DNA of 64,000 nt from Torymus aiolomorphi (Eukaryota; Arthropoda; Insecta; Hymenoptera; Torymidae): the NCBI GenBank assembly GCA_036365515.1, contig CM070873.1:86139948-86203947 (forward strand). Direction: 5' to 3'. This document shows, in pieces, positions 22,894-27,050 of this stretch; position 1 is the first letter of the stretch, and each line of letters opens with the position of its first letter. Below the pieces are notes generated by a model that had not been told where the DNA came from, did no database searches, and worked only from the letters and a program-made list of their open reading frames with translations. The position numbers and the translations under genes are program-made.

Positions 22894-24309
22894 ATATAGT
22901 ATATAGCATATATGGTGTATAGTATTTGGGTTATCAACTGCCAGTAGACTGCCGGTAAGGTAGAGTTGGGTGATAATGCTCTGTTGATAAGGTAGAGCTT
23001 TCTACCGGTAGAGTTGGGTTAGTGCCCTCCCTGCAGTCTGCTCTGTTGATAAGGTAGAGCGTTCGGCCGGTAGAGTTGGGTTATTGGCCTACCTGCAATT
23101 CCCGGCAAGGCAGTGCTCTACATTACCGACCGAGTTGACCGCCCACCGGCAAGGTTGTGATCTACCTTACCGACCGAGTTGGATTATTGACCGCCTGCAA
23201 TTACCGCCCACCTGTAAGATAGCGCTCTACCTTACCGACCGAGGTGGGTTATTGACCGCCCTGCAATTACCACCCACCGGCAAGGTGGCGCTCTACCTTA
23301 CTGACCGAGTTGGGTTATCGGTCTCCCTGCAATTACCATCCATCGGCAAGGTAGCGCTCTACCTTACCGACCGAGCGCCAGCTCCGATGGTAAGTGACCC
23401 AGAACCCCTATAGCTCCCCTACTTTTTTGGAAAAATATAATACTTATATGAATTTATTGTAAATAACTTTTTCGGCATATTCTTGCAATACACTTAATTC
23501 CTTCTTTATTTATGTATTTTGAAACTATTAAATGAAATGCGGATTATAATACTGTTTCAACTTTAAATTGTGATTTTTAATTTAAATGTGCAATAAAAAA
23601 TGTCATAAAAATATTGAAGATACTCTTTGAGAAAGCATTCTGCTAATTCAGTTAGCAGCGGTTTTTCTTCTGCCAGGGTCTTCTCGAATATTAGAGAATA
23701 TGTATATATATTTTCACTCTTAGATTTAATTATTTCTGTAGATTATAATTATATTACTTCTTTTTGTCTGATAGTGGAGACACACTGCACATACCAAGCG
23801 CTCAGAGAGTGGACCATGGGATATACTATTGCATCGCGGAAAACGGTGTCGGACCGGAAGTACGCGAGGGAACCAAAGTGAACGTTGAATTCTCACCAAC
23901 AGCTGACACTCCCAGGCCACGCGTAGGTCAAGCTAAAGGTTACAACGCCAACCTGCAGTGTCACGTGCAGGGCAATCCGATTCCGAGAATCACGTGGACG
24001 AAAAATGGTCGCGAAATAAGTTCGGAGATGCCGCGCTCGTCTACGAATGAATTTGTTCATTCCCACTATATCAACTTGATTGGGACCTCGGACTATGGGT
24101 TATATAGTTGTAGAGTGCAGAATAAATATGGGACCTCAGAAGCTGTCATTGAACTCTTTGGTAATTTCAATCACTTTCATTTATTAACATTGTTATATAA
24201 TTATAATTAAAATCTCAATTATTATTCTACTTCTCATGACATGTAATTTTAATTGACTTTTTATATTTTTATTACAGAAACTGAAGTACCCTGGACTAGT
24301 TCTGATTAA
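4511..24309 (+). CDS. Lachesin-like secreted immunoglobulin-domain protein (5 exons)
   Basis: The exons are 4511-4574, 4653-4888, 4984-5240, 23775-24160 and 24278-24309. All have GT-AG borders and compatible phases and encode 324 aa. Residues 1-22 are a signal peptide with basic MKLIKKK followed by a hydrophobic core. Three Ig domains follow. Domain 1 has FCCEL, the core tryptophan in LLWLK and the DAGFYQC hallmark. Domain 2 has LYCLAKG, ISWKR and HGIYYC. Domain 3 has LQCHVQG, ITWTK and YGLYSC. The protein ends shortly after domain 3 in TEVPWTSSD with no obvious GPI or membrane tail. Lachesin and amalgam relatives act in cell adhesion and septate junctions; that role is inferred from family. 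Intron 3 is 18.5 kb because it holds the giant palindromic transposon and several smaller elements. Exon 4 is more GC-rich than exons 2-3. Confidence 0.88.
5550..5966. mobile_element. Palindromic MITE in intron 3
   Basis: A long near-perfect palindrome is centred near 5771. GTGCATTGTATGGCC on the left is mirrored by GGCCATACAATGCAC, and the arms continue outward through AACAATTGTGCAGAACGAG and the ATACGATTTTTACAGC block. Confidence 0.8.
6017..7403. mobile_element. Nested TIR elements in intron 3
   Basis: The outer ends GTTATAACCAGAGATAAGC and the reverse complement of its right copy frame the block. Inside lies a 1-kb element (about 6076-7066) with ends GGGTAGATGTCCGTATTAG and CTAATACGGACCGCTACCC. 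A 270-bp palindrome (about 7070-7337) has arms sharing GGCCTTTAGAAGTG and TTATTCGTCGAATA. No protein is encoded. This is a stack of insertions. Confidence 0.65.
7404..7994. other. AT-rich intron sequence
   Basis: I see no gene, RNA or clear repeat here. Confidence 0.4.
7995..8385. repeat. Palindromic array of ACATTTCTGT units
   Basis: Units of about 10 bp (ACATTTCTGT or its complement) are arranged as an inverted repeat around about 8180. They are flanked by inverted GTAAATCCAA and TTGGATTTAC, and GTTACTTATGAGACTTTTGTA occurs on both sides. The frames at 8041-8316 and 8070-8288 are repeat translations. Confidence 0.7.
8386..8515 (+). repeat. Short copy of the CTTTGTAACGGTGAAAA repeat
   Basis: The hairpin-like TTTGCTTTCTCAAAGGGAAAGC followed by TTTGTAACGGTGAAAA matches the end of the 3.3-kb inverted element at 40785 and the single arm at 54300. 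Confidence 0.5.
8516..8775. mobile_element. Palindromic MITE
   Basis: AAAGTTGAATTAGTGAAAAT on the left is mirrored near 8760, and TTAGTGAATATTCACTA occurs in both arms. The centre is near 8640. Confidence 0.75.
8780..9239. repeat. Diverged tandem repeat forming the left flank and target of the giant element
   Basis: Units of roughly 160 bp share GAAAAAGTAG, ACTTTTTCGG and CTTCTAAATTATG. The unit at about 9041-9110 is uninterrupted and gives an empty-site paralogue for the insertion at 9239. The last six bases, 9234-9239 (TTTTTG), are the left target-site duplication. Confidence 0.7.
9280..9665. repeat. Left terminal sub-repeats of the giant element
   Basis: Tandem units of about 65-70 bp are built from CTCGGTCGGTAAGGTAGAGCG, ACCTTGCCGGTGGG and TAATTGCAGG. 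They recur in reverse at the right end. The minus frame 9266-9514 is a translation of this array and not a gene. Confidence 0.8.
9703..9780. repeat. CA microsatellite, left arm
   Basis: About 39 CA units are followed by TATAC repeats. The right arm equivalent (about 22854-22888) is much shorter, so the arms have diverged in length. Confidence 0.95.
9870..10222. other. GC-rich block then TTAATTAAT simple repeat, left arm
   Basis: This is a GC-rich stretch with duplicated GCGCTCCACTAGGCGGC, followed by AT simple sequence and T-rich runs. It has no supported gene. The mirror copy is about 22412-22780. Confidence 0.5.
10223..10250 (-). promoter_or_regulatory. 3' hairpin module of gene D, left arm (H2)
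   Basis: On the minus strand a 9-nt stem GGTGGGGAC, loop GGCGGTTGGG and stem GCCCCCACC follow the gene D stop. A G-to-A change relative to the right arm costs one pair. Confidence 0.65.
10296..10544 (-). CDS. Gene D, 82-aa acidic protein with SUMO-interaction-like tail, left arm
   Basis: This is a single-exon frame of 82 aa and I do not recognise the family. Residues 15-30 are strongly acidic (EEEMEVEEESEDE), the middle is hydrophobic and aromatic (FLNSHPEDDG, MVAILVEEPGGCFGYTL), and the end is IIDLTEDE. The ending matches the consensus of SUMO-interacting motifs: hydrophobic-hydrophobic-D-L-T followed by acidic residues. The frame is conserved in both arms with one amino-acid change (C here, F on the right, near residue 40). 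A TATATA box lies about 50 bp upstream, and the two-hairpin module lies downstream. Function is unknown; a small regulatory protein acting through host SUMO is only a guess. Confidence 0.6.
   Translation of the reverse strand: MPPLEVIPCQTWFAAAEEEMEVEEESEDELLPDGYWSEQCILSLFLNSHPEDDGMVAILVEEPGGCFGYTLHPQIIDLTEDE
10890..10917 (-). promoter_or_regulatory. 3' hairpin module of gene C, left arm (H2)
   Basis: Stem GGTGGGAGC, loop GATGGTTGGG, stem GCTTCCACT (minus strand), with two G-T pairs. It is preceded by ACA and an upstream hairpin GAGGTA...TACCTC. Confidence 0.7.
10963..11633 (-). pseudogene. Gene C, spliced MEYVVDVQGF-family protein, broken, left arm
   Basis: Exon 1 is 11633-11298, followed by a 58-bp GT-AG intron and exon 2, 11239-10963. 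The N-terminal pattern (VVDVQGF, FVFKEVAI) then W.ELNYHG..W..G.IPY, KVYVKG and an exon-2 C..H.....NCAVQNV match a family of insect hypothetical proteins that gene B also belongs to. The VDxQGF/KEVAI start loosely resembles an RNase H-like exonuclease fold, but I cannot confirm catalytic residues. In this arm an in-frame TAG lies at 11317-11315, just before the splice donor; the same codon is CAG in the right arm. The reading frame otherwise stays open across the splice, so the break is recent. Confidence 0.7.
11655..11661 (-). promoter_or_regulatory. TATA box of gene C, left arm
   Basis: TATATAA on the minus strand lies about 30 bp upstream of a CATTCG initiator-like site that almost touches the ATG. 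The same arrangement is present in the right arm. Confidence 0.6.
11765..11985 (-). promoter_or_regulatory. Tandem CCAAT and STAT-like upstream repeats of gene C, left arm
   Basis: About three repeats of roughly 80 bp carry CCAATCAG boxes (four in all) and three TTCCAAGAA sites on the gene C strand. TTCCAAGAA fits TTCNNNGAA, the insect STAT consensus. The long plus-strand frame here (11463-12008) is antisense to gene C and its promoter. Confidence 0.5.
12156..12345. repeat. TATGTATACTGCATATAC minisatellite, left arm
   Basis: Units of about 18 bp derive from TATGTATACTACATATAC. Several frames crossing it are repeat translations. The mirror copy is about 20288-20480. Confidence 0.85.
12536..12563 (-). 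promoter_or_regulatory. 3' hairpin module of gene B, left arm (H2)
   Basis: Stem GGTGAGAGC, loop GATAGTTGGG, stem GCTCTCATC (minus strand). It is preceded by ACA and a short hairpin AGGTA-ATG-TACCT. Confidence 0.7.
12603..13086 (-). pseudogene. Gene B, MEYVVDMQGF-family protein, frameshifted, left arm
   Basis: The start MEYVVDMQGF and FILKELAI parallel gene C. Around 12925 the homologous sequence (W.EHCYHGLAW, KVFVHGEVRR) continues in another frame, so a 1-nt frameshift is present; the right arm has the same shift. This arm also lacks 4 nt after the GEVRR codons (near 12790) relative to the right arm, which truncates the second frame. The C-terminal region present in the right arm is therefore unreadable here. 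Family function is unknown. Confidence 0.7.
13087..13346. other. Gene A to gene B spacer, left arm
   Basis: It holds an inverted CCAAT box (ATTGG near 13118) upstream of gene B and otherwise unremarkable sequence. Confidence 0.4.
13347..13374 (-). promoter_or_regulatory. 3' hairpin module of gene A, left arm (H2)
   Basis: Stem GGTGGAAGC, loop GATCGTTGGG, stem GCTCTCACC (minus strand) with one mismatch and one G-T pair. It is preceded by ACA and the GAGGTA...TACCTC hairpin. Confidence 0.7.
13430..14560 (-). CDS. Gene A, 376-aa DUF8207-like protein, left arm
   Basis: This is an intact single-exon frame of 376 aa. Residues about 115-190 (FQLTEGLLQLLFKK, ADLENYRMIIVSS.AHKK, KKFYNFISPMF) and the C-terminus (DDPNKLVDRLRVLI, INELREARLIY) fit a family of uncharacterised arthropod proteins that I recall as DUF8207; the name is from memory. 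The middle is Asn/Ser-rich and probably disordered. An acidic run (DDEEEEEE) follows WP near residue 315. The N-terminal third is helical and lysine-rich. The copy on the right arm differs by one residue (Q here, K there, near residue 258). It is the only larger gene left intact in both arms. Its role is unknown. Confidence 0.75.
   Translation of the reverse strand: MAYPQREADNLRIFKDAIKQKSMSLKNIIDNSLDNVRNDVSYLKMTADLDSIDSVSYTSAVDADKKMVSLVKKYLSKLKRNSKRYLDNVYGVYKKANILMIGNSPIEFEGNIVKVCGATFQLTEGLLQLLFKKNPDGNRINSADLENYRMIIVSSCAHKKLHCANESIRKLKSKKFYNFISPMFEQSSRVFPGSKGALSEVKNASNVMGEKYKTTERNESAVVAKLKVNPLNLTTVNQENSQIDSHSLVETANNVNNYYQAYHSNKDASDFSTNKNSSRKLWKEKHDKCKIKNKDLINWKCKWKKRLWPSDDEEEEEEVVSSLQGNIATAYELNVWDDPNKLVDRLRVLIVEQNMVNNSAEIYFVINELREARLIY
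14615..14622 (-). promoter_or_regulatory. TATA box of gene A, left arm
   Basis: TATAAATA on the minus strand lies about 55 bp upstream of the gene A ATG, leaving a 5' leader of roughly 30 nt. It is mirrored at 18009-18016. Confidence 0.55.
14880..16335. repeat. TATGAAAAAGTGTCACTCC minisatellite, left arm
   Basis: Dozens of units of about 19-20 bp alternate with ATGACACATTTTGCG-type units. The array is read in this orientation up to the centre and in the opposite orientation after 16755. Open frames in it (15440-15664, 16209-16469) are repeat translations with no start context. Confidence 0.9.
16336..16453. repeat. TIR-like unit at the centre, copy 1
   Basis: About 118 bp starting GTAGGGTAGACTTGGGTTAT and ending GGCCTACGCAG. 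Its pieces TTGGGTTAT and CTGCTCTG resemble the outer terminal sub-repeats. A second copy lies at 16638-16755 in the same orientation. Confidence 0.65.
16452..16495. repeat. 44-bp perfect palindrome near the centre
   Basis: AGTATTCCGCTGTG... is mirrored exactly around AAG|CTT at 16473/16474. The flanks are not palindromic beyond this. Confidence 0.9.
16496..16637. repeat. Short central block of the minisatellite
   Basis: About 140 bp of the left-orientation minisatellite lie between the 44-bp palindrome and the second TIR-like unit. Confidence 0.7.
16638..16755. repeat. TIR-like unit at the centre, copy 2
   Basis: This is near-identical to 16336-16453. The orientation of the surrounding minisatellite switches exactly at its right edge. 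Confidence 0.65.
16756..17760. repeat. Minisatellite in reverse orientation, right arm
   Basis: AGTGACACTTTTTCATAGG units are the reverse complement of the left-arm array. The minus-strand frames here are repeat translations. Confidence 0.9.
18009..18016 (+). promoter_or_regulatory. TATA box of gene A, right arm
   Basis: TATAAATA lies 55 bp upstream of the gene A ATG at 18071. Confidence 0.55.
18071..19201 (+). CDS. Gene A, 376-aa DUF8207-like protein, right arm
   Basis: This is the mirror copy of the left-arm gene A, intact over 376 aa with one residue difference. The same two conserved blocks are visible: EGLLQLL...DLENY...AHKK in the first half and DDPNKLVDRLR...INELREA at the C-terminus, separated by a low-complexity linker and an acidic run. 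The ATG is preceded by AAAC and lies about 30 nt after the expected start site of the TATAAATA promoter. The stop is followed at once by ATTAAA, then the two-hairpin module. The minus-strand frames at 18598-18780 and 18856-19119 are shadows. I infer an element-encoded protein of unknown function; DUF8207 membership is from memory. Confidence 0.75.
   Translation: MAYPQREADNLRIFKDAIKQKSMSLKNIIDNSLDNVRNDVSYLKMTADLDSIDSVSYTSAVDADKKMVSLVKKYLSKLKRNSKRYLDNVYGVYKKANILMIGNSPIEFEGNIVKVCGATFQLTEGLLQLLFKKNPDGNRINSADLENYRMIIVSSCAHKKLHCANESIRKLKSKKFYNFISPMFEQSSRVFPGSKGALSEVKNASNVMGEKYKTTERNESAVVAKLKVNPLNLTTVNQENSQIDSHSLVETANNVNNYYKAYHSNKDASDFSTNKNSSRKLWKEKHDKCKIKNKDLINWKCKWKKRLWPSDDEEEEEEVVSSLQGNIATAYELNVWDDPNKLVDRLRVLIVEQNMVNNSAEIYFVINELREARLIY
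19228..19284 (+). promoter_or_regulatory. Two-hairpin 3' module of gene A, right arm
   Basis: Hairpin H1 is GAGGTA (19228-19233) paired with TACCTC (19248-19253) around a GU-rich loop. After ACA, hairpin H2 is GGTGGAAGC (19257-19265), loop GATCGTTGGG and GCTCTCACC (19276-19284). An A-rich tract follows. Confidence 0.7.
19285..19544. other. Gene A to gene B spacer, right arm
   Basis: This is the mirror of the left-arm spacer, with ATTGG just upstream of gene B and no clear TATA box. Confidence 0.4.
19545..20032 (+). pseudogene. Gene B, MEYVVDMQGF-family protein, frameshifted, right arm
   Basis: The first frame (19545-19808) starts MEYVVDMQGF and keeps homology to gene C until about 19710. 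Homology (W.EHCYHGLAWKSGDI.Y, KVFVHGEVRREWL, C..H......CVLHNV) then continues in the frame ending at 20032. The break is a 1-nt frameshift shared with the left arm, so it predates the copying of the arms or was spread between them. No short GT-AG intron explains the change of frame. Unlike the left arm, the second frame is complete to its stop (GAATAA). The family is the same as gene C; function unknown. Confidence 0.7.
20055..20099 (+). promoter_or_regulatory. Two-hairpin 3' module of gene B, right arm
   Basis: H1 is the tight hairpin AGGTA-ATG-TACCT (20055-20067). ACA follows at 20069-20071. H2 is GGTGAGAGC, loop GATAGTTGGG, GCTCTCATC (20072-20099), fully paired with one G-T. Two AATAAA motifs lie upstream. 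Confidence 0.7.
20288..20480. repeat. ATACATAGTATATGCAGT minisatellite, right arm
   Basis: This is the mirror copy of the array at 12156-12345, with small differences in unit sequence. Confidence 0.85.
20650..20870 (+). promoter_or_regulatory. Tandem CCAAT and STAT-like upstream repeats of gene C, right arm
   Basis: CCAATCA boxes occur near 20652, 20714, 20795 and 20864. TTCCAAGAA occurs at 20677-20685, 20759-20767 and 20840-20848. The unit is about 80 bp. The boxes end about 100 bp upstream of the TATA box. Confidence 0.5.
20974..20980 (+). promoter_or_regulatory. TATA box of gene C, right arm
   Basis: TATATAA starts 30 bp before CATTCGTCA at 21004, the probable start site. The ATG follows at 21012, giving a very short leader. 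Confidence 0.6.
21012..21672 (+). pseudogene. Gene C, spliced MEYVVDVQGF-family protein, broken, right arm
   Basis: Exon 1 is 21012-21337, followed by a 58-bp intron (donor GTAAGT, acceptor TTTTGTAG) and exon 2, 21396-21672. Without its stop the frame would run through both exons for 200 aa, with the conserved GCP and NCAVQNV blocks in exon 2. Here a TAG at 21312-21314 interrupts exon 1; the left arm has TGG at that codon and instead has TAG two codons later. Each arm therefore carries its own nonsense change in an otherwise open frame. Exon 2 ends in MYN followed by TAATAAA. A stop-codon readthrough or editing explanation cannot be excluded from sequence alone, but decay is simpler. Confidence 0.72.
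21689..21745 (+). promoter_or_regulatory. Two-hairpin 3' module of gene C, right arm
   Basis: H1 is GAGGTA (21689-21694) with TACCTC (21709-21714). ACA follows. H2 is GGTGGGAGC, loop GATGGTTGGG, GCTTCCACT (21718-21745) with two G-T pairs. AATAAA overlaps the stop codon region upstream. Confidence 0.7.
22037..22042 (+). promoter_or_regulatory. TATA box of gene D, right arm
   Basis: GGGTATATATGG lies 31 bp before CATTCGTCA at 22068, the same start-site sequence and spacing as gene C. Confidence 0.55.
22091..22339 (+). CDS. Gene D, 82-aa acidic protein with SUMO-interaction-like tail, right arm
   Basis: This is the mirror of 10296-10544. The ATG sits in AAGATGCCA, about 23 nt after the CATTCGTCA start-site motif. 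The protein has an acidic N-terminal cluster after CQTWFAAAEEE, a hydrophobic centre with LVEEPGGCFGY, and ends IIDLTEDE, a canonical SIM-like ending. It has no membrane segment or signal peptide. The overlapping upstream frame 21943-22158 contains the TATA box and is probably not translated. Function is unknown. Confidence 0.6.
   Translation: MPPLEVIPCQTWFAAAEEEMEVEEESEDELLPDGYWSEQFILSLFLNSHPEDDGMVAILVEEPGGCFGYTLHPQIIDLTEDE
22356..22412 (+). promoter_or_regulatory. Two-hairpin 3' module of gene D, right arm
   Basis: H1 here is GGAGC (22356-22360) with GCTCC (22377-22381), a different sequence from the other genes but still paired. ACA follows. H2 is GGTGGGGGC, loop GGCGGTTGGG, GCCCCCACC (22385-22412), all Watson-Crick. 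Confidence 0.72.
22413..22853. other. Simple sequence then GC-rich block, right arm
   Basis: This is the mirror of the left-arm block at 9870-10222. The minus frame at 22658-22909 is a microsatellite translation. Confidence 0.5.
22854..22888. repeat. GT microsatellite, right arm
   Basis: A short GT run mirrors the much longer CA run in the left arm. Confidence 0.9.
22930..23385. repeat. Right terminal sub-repeats of the giant element
   Basis: These are the same 65-70 bp units as at the left end, with one extra unit and local changes. The frame 23084-23413 is a repeat translation. Confidence 0.8.
23424..23429. repeat. Right 6-bp target-site duplication (TTTTTG)
   Basis: TTTTTG directly follows the terminal CCCCTACT and matches 9234-9239. 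Confidence 0.8.
23619..23666 (+). repeat. Dispersed hairpin repeat with compensatory stem
   Basis: The stem here is TGCTAA paired with TTAGCA, followed by GCGG and a T run. The leader TTTGAGAAAGC is shared with other copies. Confidence 0.55.
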
Positions 24310-24620
24310 ACTTCTGATTAAAAAAAAAAAAAAAAAAGCAAGTCTATTAACAATCAGTTTTTAAGCAATTTTTACTTACATTACTTAATGAGAAGTGCTG
24401 CGAATTCATTGGCAATTAGGTTCCTAAAACTAAAGTTATTGTTCTAGTACTCTGATTATTTACATCAGTATATAGGTAAATAATTGGTATTTATCAACGT
24501 GCATGTGTTTTACATATTTTATTTTTTCAGACTTATTTTACAAAATTAACTTTATTTTTTTATTTTTTAAAAATTTCTTTTTCTTCGTGTTATTTCTTTA
24601 AGTATACAAAGTATAATTTA
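24310..24620. other. 3' flank of the lachesin-like gene
   Basis: An A run follows the stop codon. A partial hairpin-repeat copy (TGCGAATTCATTGGCA) lies near 24399. Nothing else is seen. Confidence 0.4.
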
Positions 24621-24940
24621 CTAGCAAAATTCAAACGTGCTGCGCGCGTACAATTTTGTTTTTTAGGTTATGAATATATAATTTTTCATTATGACTTCAT
24701 TTTAATTGGTTTAAATGACAGGATAATCAGATCATTTTTTAAAGCATGACAAAATTAATCTTTTTATTCTAATTTGATTTAATTATTTAGTTTTAAATAG
24801 TTAAGAATAAAAATTCAATTTCCAAAATTCAAATGTAGCGGAAGTAGCGAATTTTCGCGCCTATTCCTTGCAGACCAATCAAAATCACTCTTTAAGTGCT
24901 TCACAACATCCGGCCATCATTTTTTTAAGAGAGGCTAGGC
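24621..24940 (+). repeat. Interspersed ACTAGCAAAATTCAAACG family, copy 1
   Basis: It begins ACTAGCAAAATTCAAACG, with the GCTGCGCGCGTAC block, and ends near CGGCCATCATTTTTTTAAG. Related copies lie at 30431-30930 and 36752-37058. No protein or Pol III boxes were seen. Confidence 0.6.
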
Positions 24941-25561
24941 ATACTATAAAAGTACAATTAAAGTAATCGATATTATTTCCACATCACCTTGCTTTATTTA
25001 ATATAATATAATATATTATTTTTTATAATATTATTATTTGAATATATTATTTGAAATTCTAAGTGCCAAAGGTTTTTTTCGTCATTGTTATATATATTTT
25101 ATAAAACATTCTCTAGTAAAAAATGTTTTTGCTTTATGCAAAACAATAAAATTAATTATGTATTTTTGTATTTTCACAATTATTTTTATCACCCAATATC
25201 GATCTACACTTTAATCTTTCATTATATCTTATGGAAATATGATATTACTTTTCGCGCTAGTGTTACCCACTTCCAATCCTGTTATTAAAATTTAATTAAA
25301 TTTAAAAAGAAACTCGATCACAACAAGAACTTGACTAAGACATCAACCCTCTGCATACATGCCTTAAGTCTAAGGGCCGATAATACTTTTCGTGGCCATT
25401 TTAGTGCCGCGCCTAAACCCAAATCTTTTAGACATATTTTCGGCTGCTAAATGCGAATTTAGTTATAAACAAATTAACGCCATATATCCAAATCAAAGCA
25501 TCGCAACAGGCTGAAATTTGATTCTTAATTTTTATTTTTGTATTTGTAAATTTTTTGTTAT
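24941..25561. other. AT-rich sequence
   Basis: Nothing is recognised except a possible truncated hairpin-repeat remnant near 25060. Confidence 0.35.
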
Positions 25562-25905
25562 TATACTTATTTAGCCATACTATAGTTTTTGAGATACGAA
25601 TGATCAAAGCTTTTTGACGCGCCTACTGCCCGAAGCGGTCGAGCGCCGTATCGTGTCTTTACACTCTGCTTTTGCTTGCAGCCAAGGTAAGTAGATGCTT
25701 TTAAATAGTTATGTTTTTATAATGTTTATGGTTTTTGTTTAAATAATGAAATAAAGTTTAACAGAAAATAGAGCGAAAGCAGAGTGCAAAAACGCGACCG
25801 CTGCACACGTGGTACGCAGTGACGTGTAGGCGCATCAAATACAGCTTTGATTGTTCGTATATCTCAAAAACTATAATAACTATAGAGTATGGCTAAATAA
25901 GTATA
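25562..25905. mobile_element. Palindromic MITE
   Basis: TATACTTATTTAGCCATACT on the left is mirrored at the right end. Inner arms share TCAAAGC and a GCAGAGTGCAAA/ACACTCTGC block around about 25735. Confidence 0.7.
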
Positions 25906-25941
25906 CAGTTACCGCTCTCAATAAGACCTTCACGGAGGAAC

Positions 25942-26068
25942 GGGGCCCTTATTCTATAAGCGTGTCACTTGTGAGATAGACGATATTCTCTTTAAAGGAG
26001 CTCTCTAATTGGTCTAGACCGCTTGTCTCACGCGTGTCACTCGGTGAGATAGTTATGGAATAAGCCCC
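25942..26068. mobile_element. Short TIR element
   Basis: GGGGCCCTTATTCTATAA at the left and TTATGGAATAAGCCCC at the right form inverted ends. AGTGACACGC/GTGTCAC pairs are inside. Confidence 0.55.
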
Positions 26069-26204
26069 CAGGAAAAGTTTTCTCCTCACATGGAAAAAAA
26101 ATCTGAAGCGTGGGTTTACCGAATTTGGTAGAAACAGATGCCGCCCTCTGAGGTGAACGCGTCTACCCGCATCGGGCGGCAGAGTGGCCCAAATCCGTGT
26201 ACTT

Positions 26205-26658
26205 ATACTGAGGAAAAAGGCGTTTGTACTGTGAACTATATTGCGTAGTAAAACTGAATATTATTGTCTTTACTATATATTTTTTAATTCAACTATAATA
26301 TGTTAATAATCAATATATTCATATAATTCAAACAACTAAACAGTTATAATAACTCAATTATTGTCATATCCATATAATTCAAACATTGAAACAACTACAC
26401 AGTTATAATAACTCAATTATTGTTATTTAACTAAATTTCCATTAAAGTTTACTATATTTATTTAGTATAATATAATATTTTTATTCGAAATCTTTAGCTA
26501 TTTTAAATTTTACTGTATAATATACCCAATAACGAATTTTTAGATATCTTTACCATAATTTTGTTGTTTTTATCACTATAAAATGTATTTGTAGCCAAAT
26601 ACCACTATACTTTATAGTACTTTTATATGAAAATATACTATATTTTGTTCTCAGTGTA
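26205..26658. mobile_element. Candidate MITE with ACTGAG ends
   Basis: The left end TATACTGAGGAAAAA and right end TTTTGTTCTCAGTGTA are inverted. The interior is AT-rich and has a tandem block containing ATATAATTCAAACA. The ends resemble those of 33288-33487. Confidence 0.5.
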
Positions 26659-26978
26659 CCTGCCGGCACACCATCACGAGAGATGGGACATGGGAAAGGA
26701 GCGTTTTATTCACGCGAGATAAGCGTGAGGGTGAGGGTTAGTTTGTCACCAGGAATCGGTAGCGTCGTTCTACCCAAGCTGCTGGATTTTTGTCCGTGCA
26801 CGTGCTGTTCCCGTGACCATATCGCCCGCGTAAAATCGATAACCTCCGTTCCGCATAAGACCGCACTGGCAGGTACTGTTTAAAAAGTGCTTTCAGATTG
26901 TTTTCTTCGACTGTTCGAACACTCCAGGCATTCCAGAAAGTTTTCCAGGTAGGATAAGAGGATGTCGGAGCCTATCTG
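26659..26978. other. Unexplained GC-richer single-copy-looking stretch
   Basis: The base composition rises and a 66-aa plus frame (26683-26883) is open, with Cys-rich FCPCTCC. I do not recognise it. It could be an untranslated first exon, a regulatory block or a decayed gene. Confidence 0.3.
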
Positions 26979-27050
26979 CACTGTTAAAAATATTCTTAAA
27001 TTTAATACACTTTTAATGTACAGTTGCACATTAAATTCAAGTTTTTTGTA

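Larger units (their letters stand above)
9240..23423. mobile_element. Giant palindromic Polinton-like element with 7-kb arms
   Basis: The two ends read AGTAGGGGAGCTATAGGGG inward and are flanked by TTTTTG at 9234-9239 and 23424-23429. Joining the flanks with one TTTTTG reproduces, base for base in length, the uninterrupted paralogue at 9041-9110. A 6-bp duplication and AG...CT termini are described hallmarks of Polintons/Mavericks. The left arm (to about 16.3 kb) and right arm (from about 16.8 kb) are near-identical reverse complements. Each has outer tandem sub-repeats, a CA/GT microsatellite, genes D, C, B and A in that order going inward and transcribed outward, then a minisatellite. No DNA polymerase, integrase, protease, ATPase or capsid gene was seen, so mobilisation would need proteins supplied elsewhere. 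Confidence 0.85.

Noticed and set aside
9240..23423. The palindrome as an assembly artefact
   Set aside because: The arms differ in microsatellite length, private stop codons, a 4-bp deletion and single bases, and the ends have a clean target duplication.
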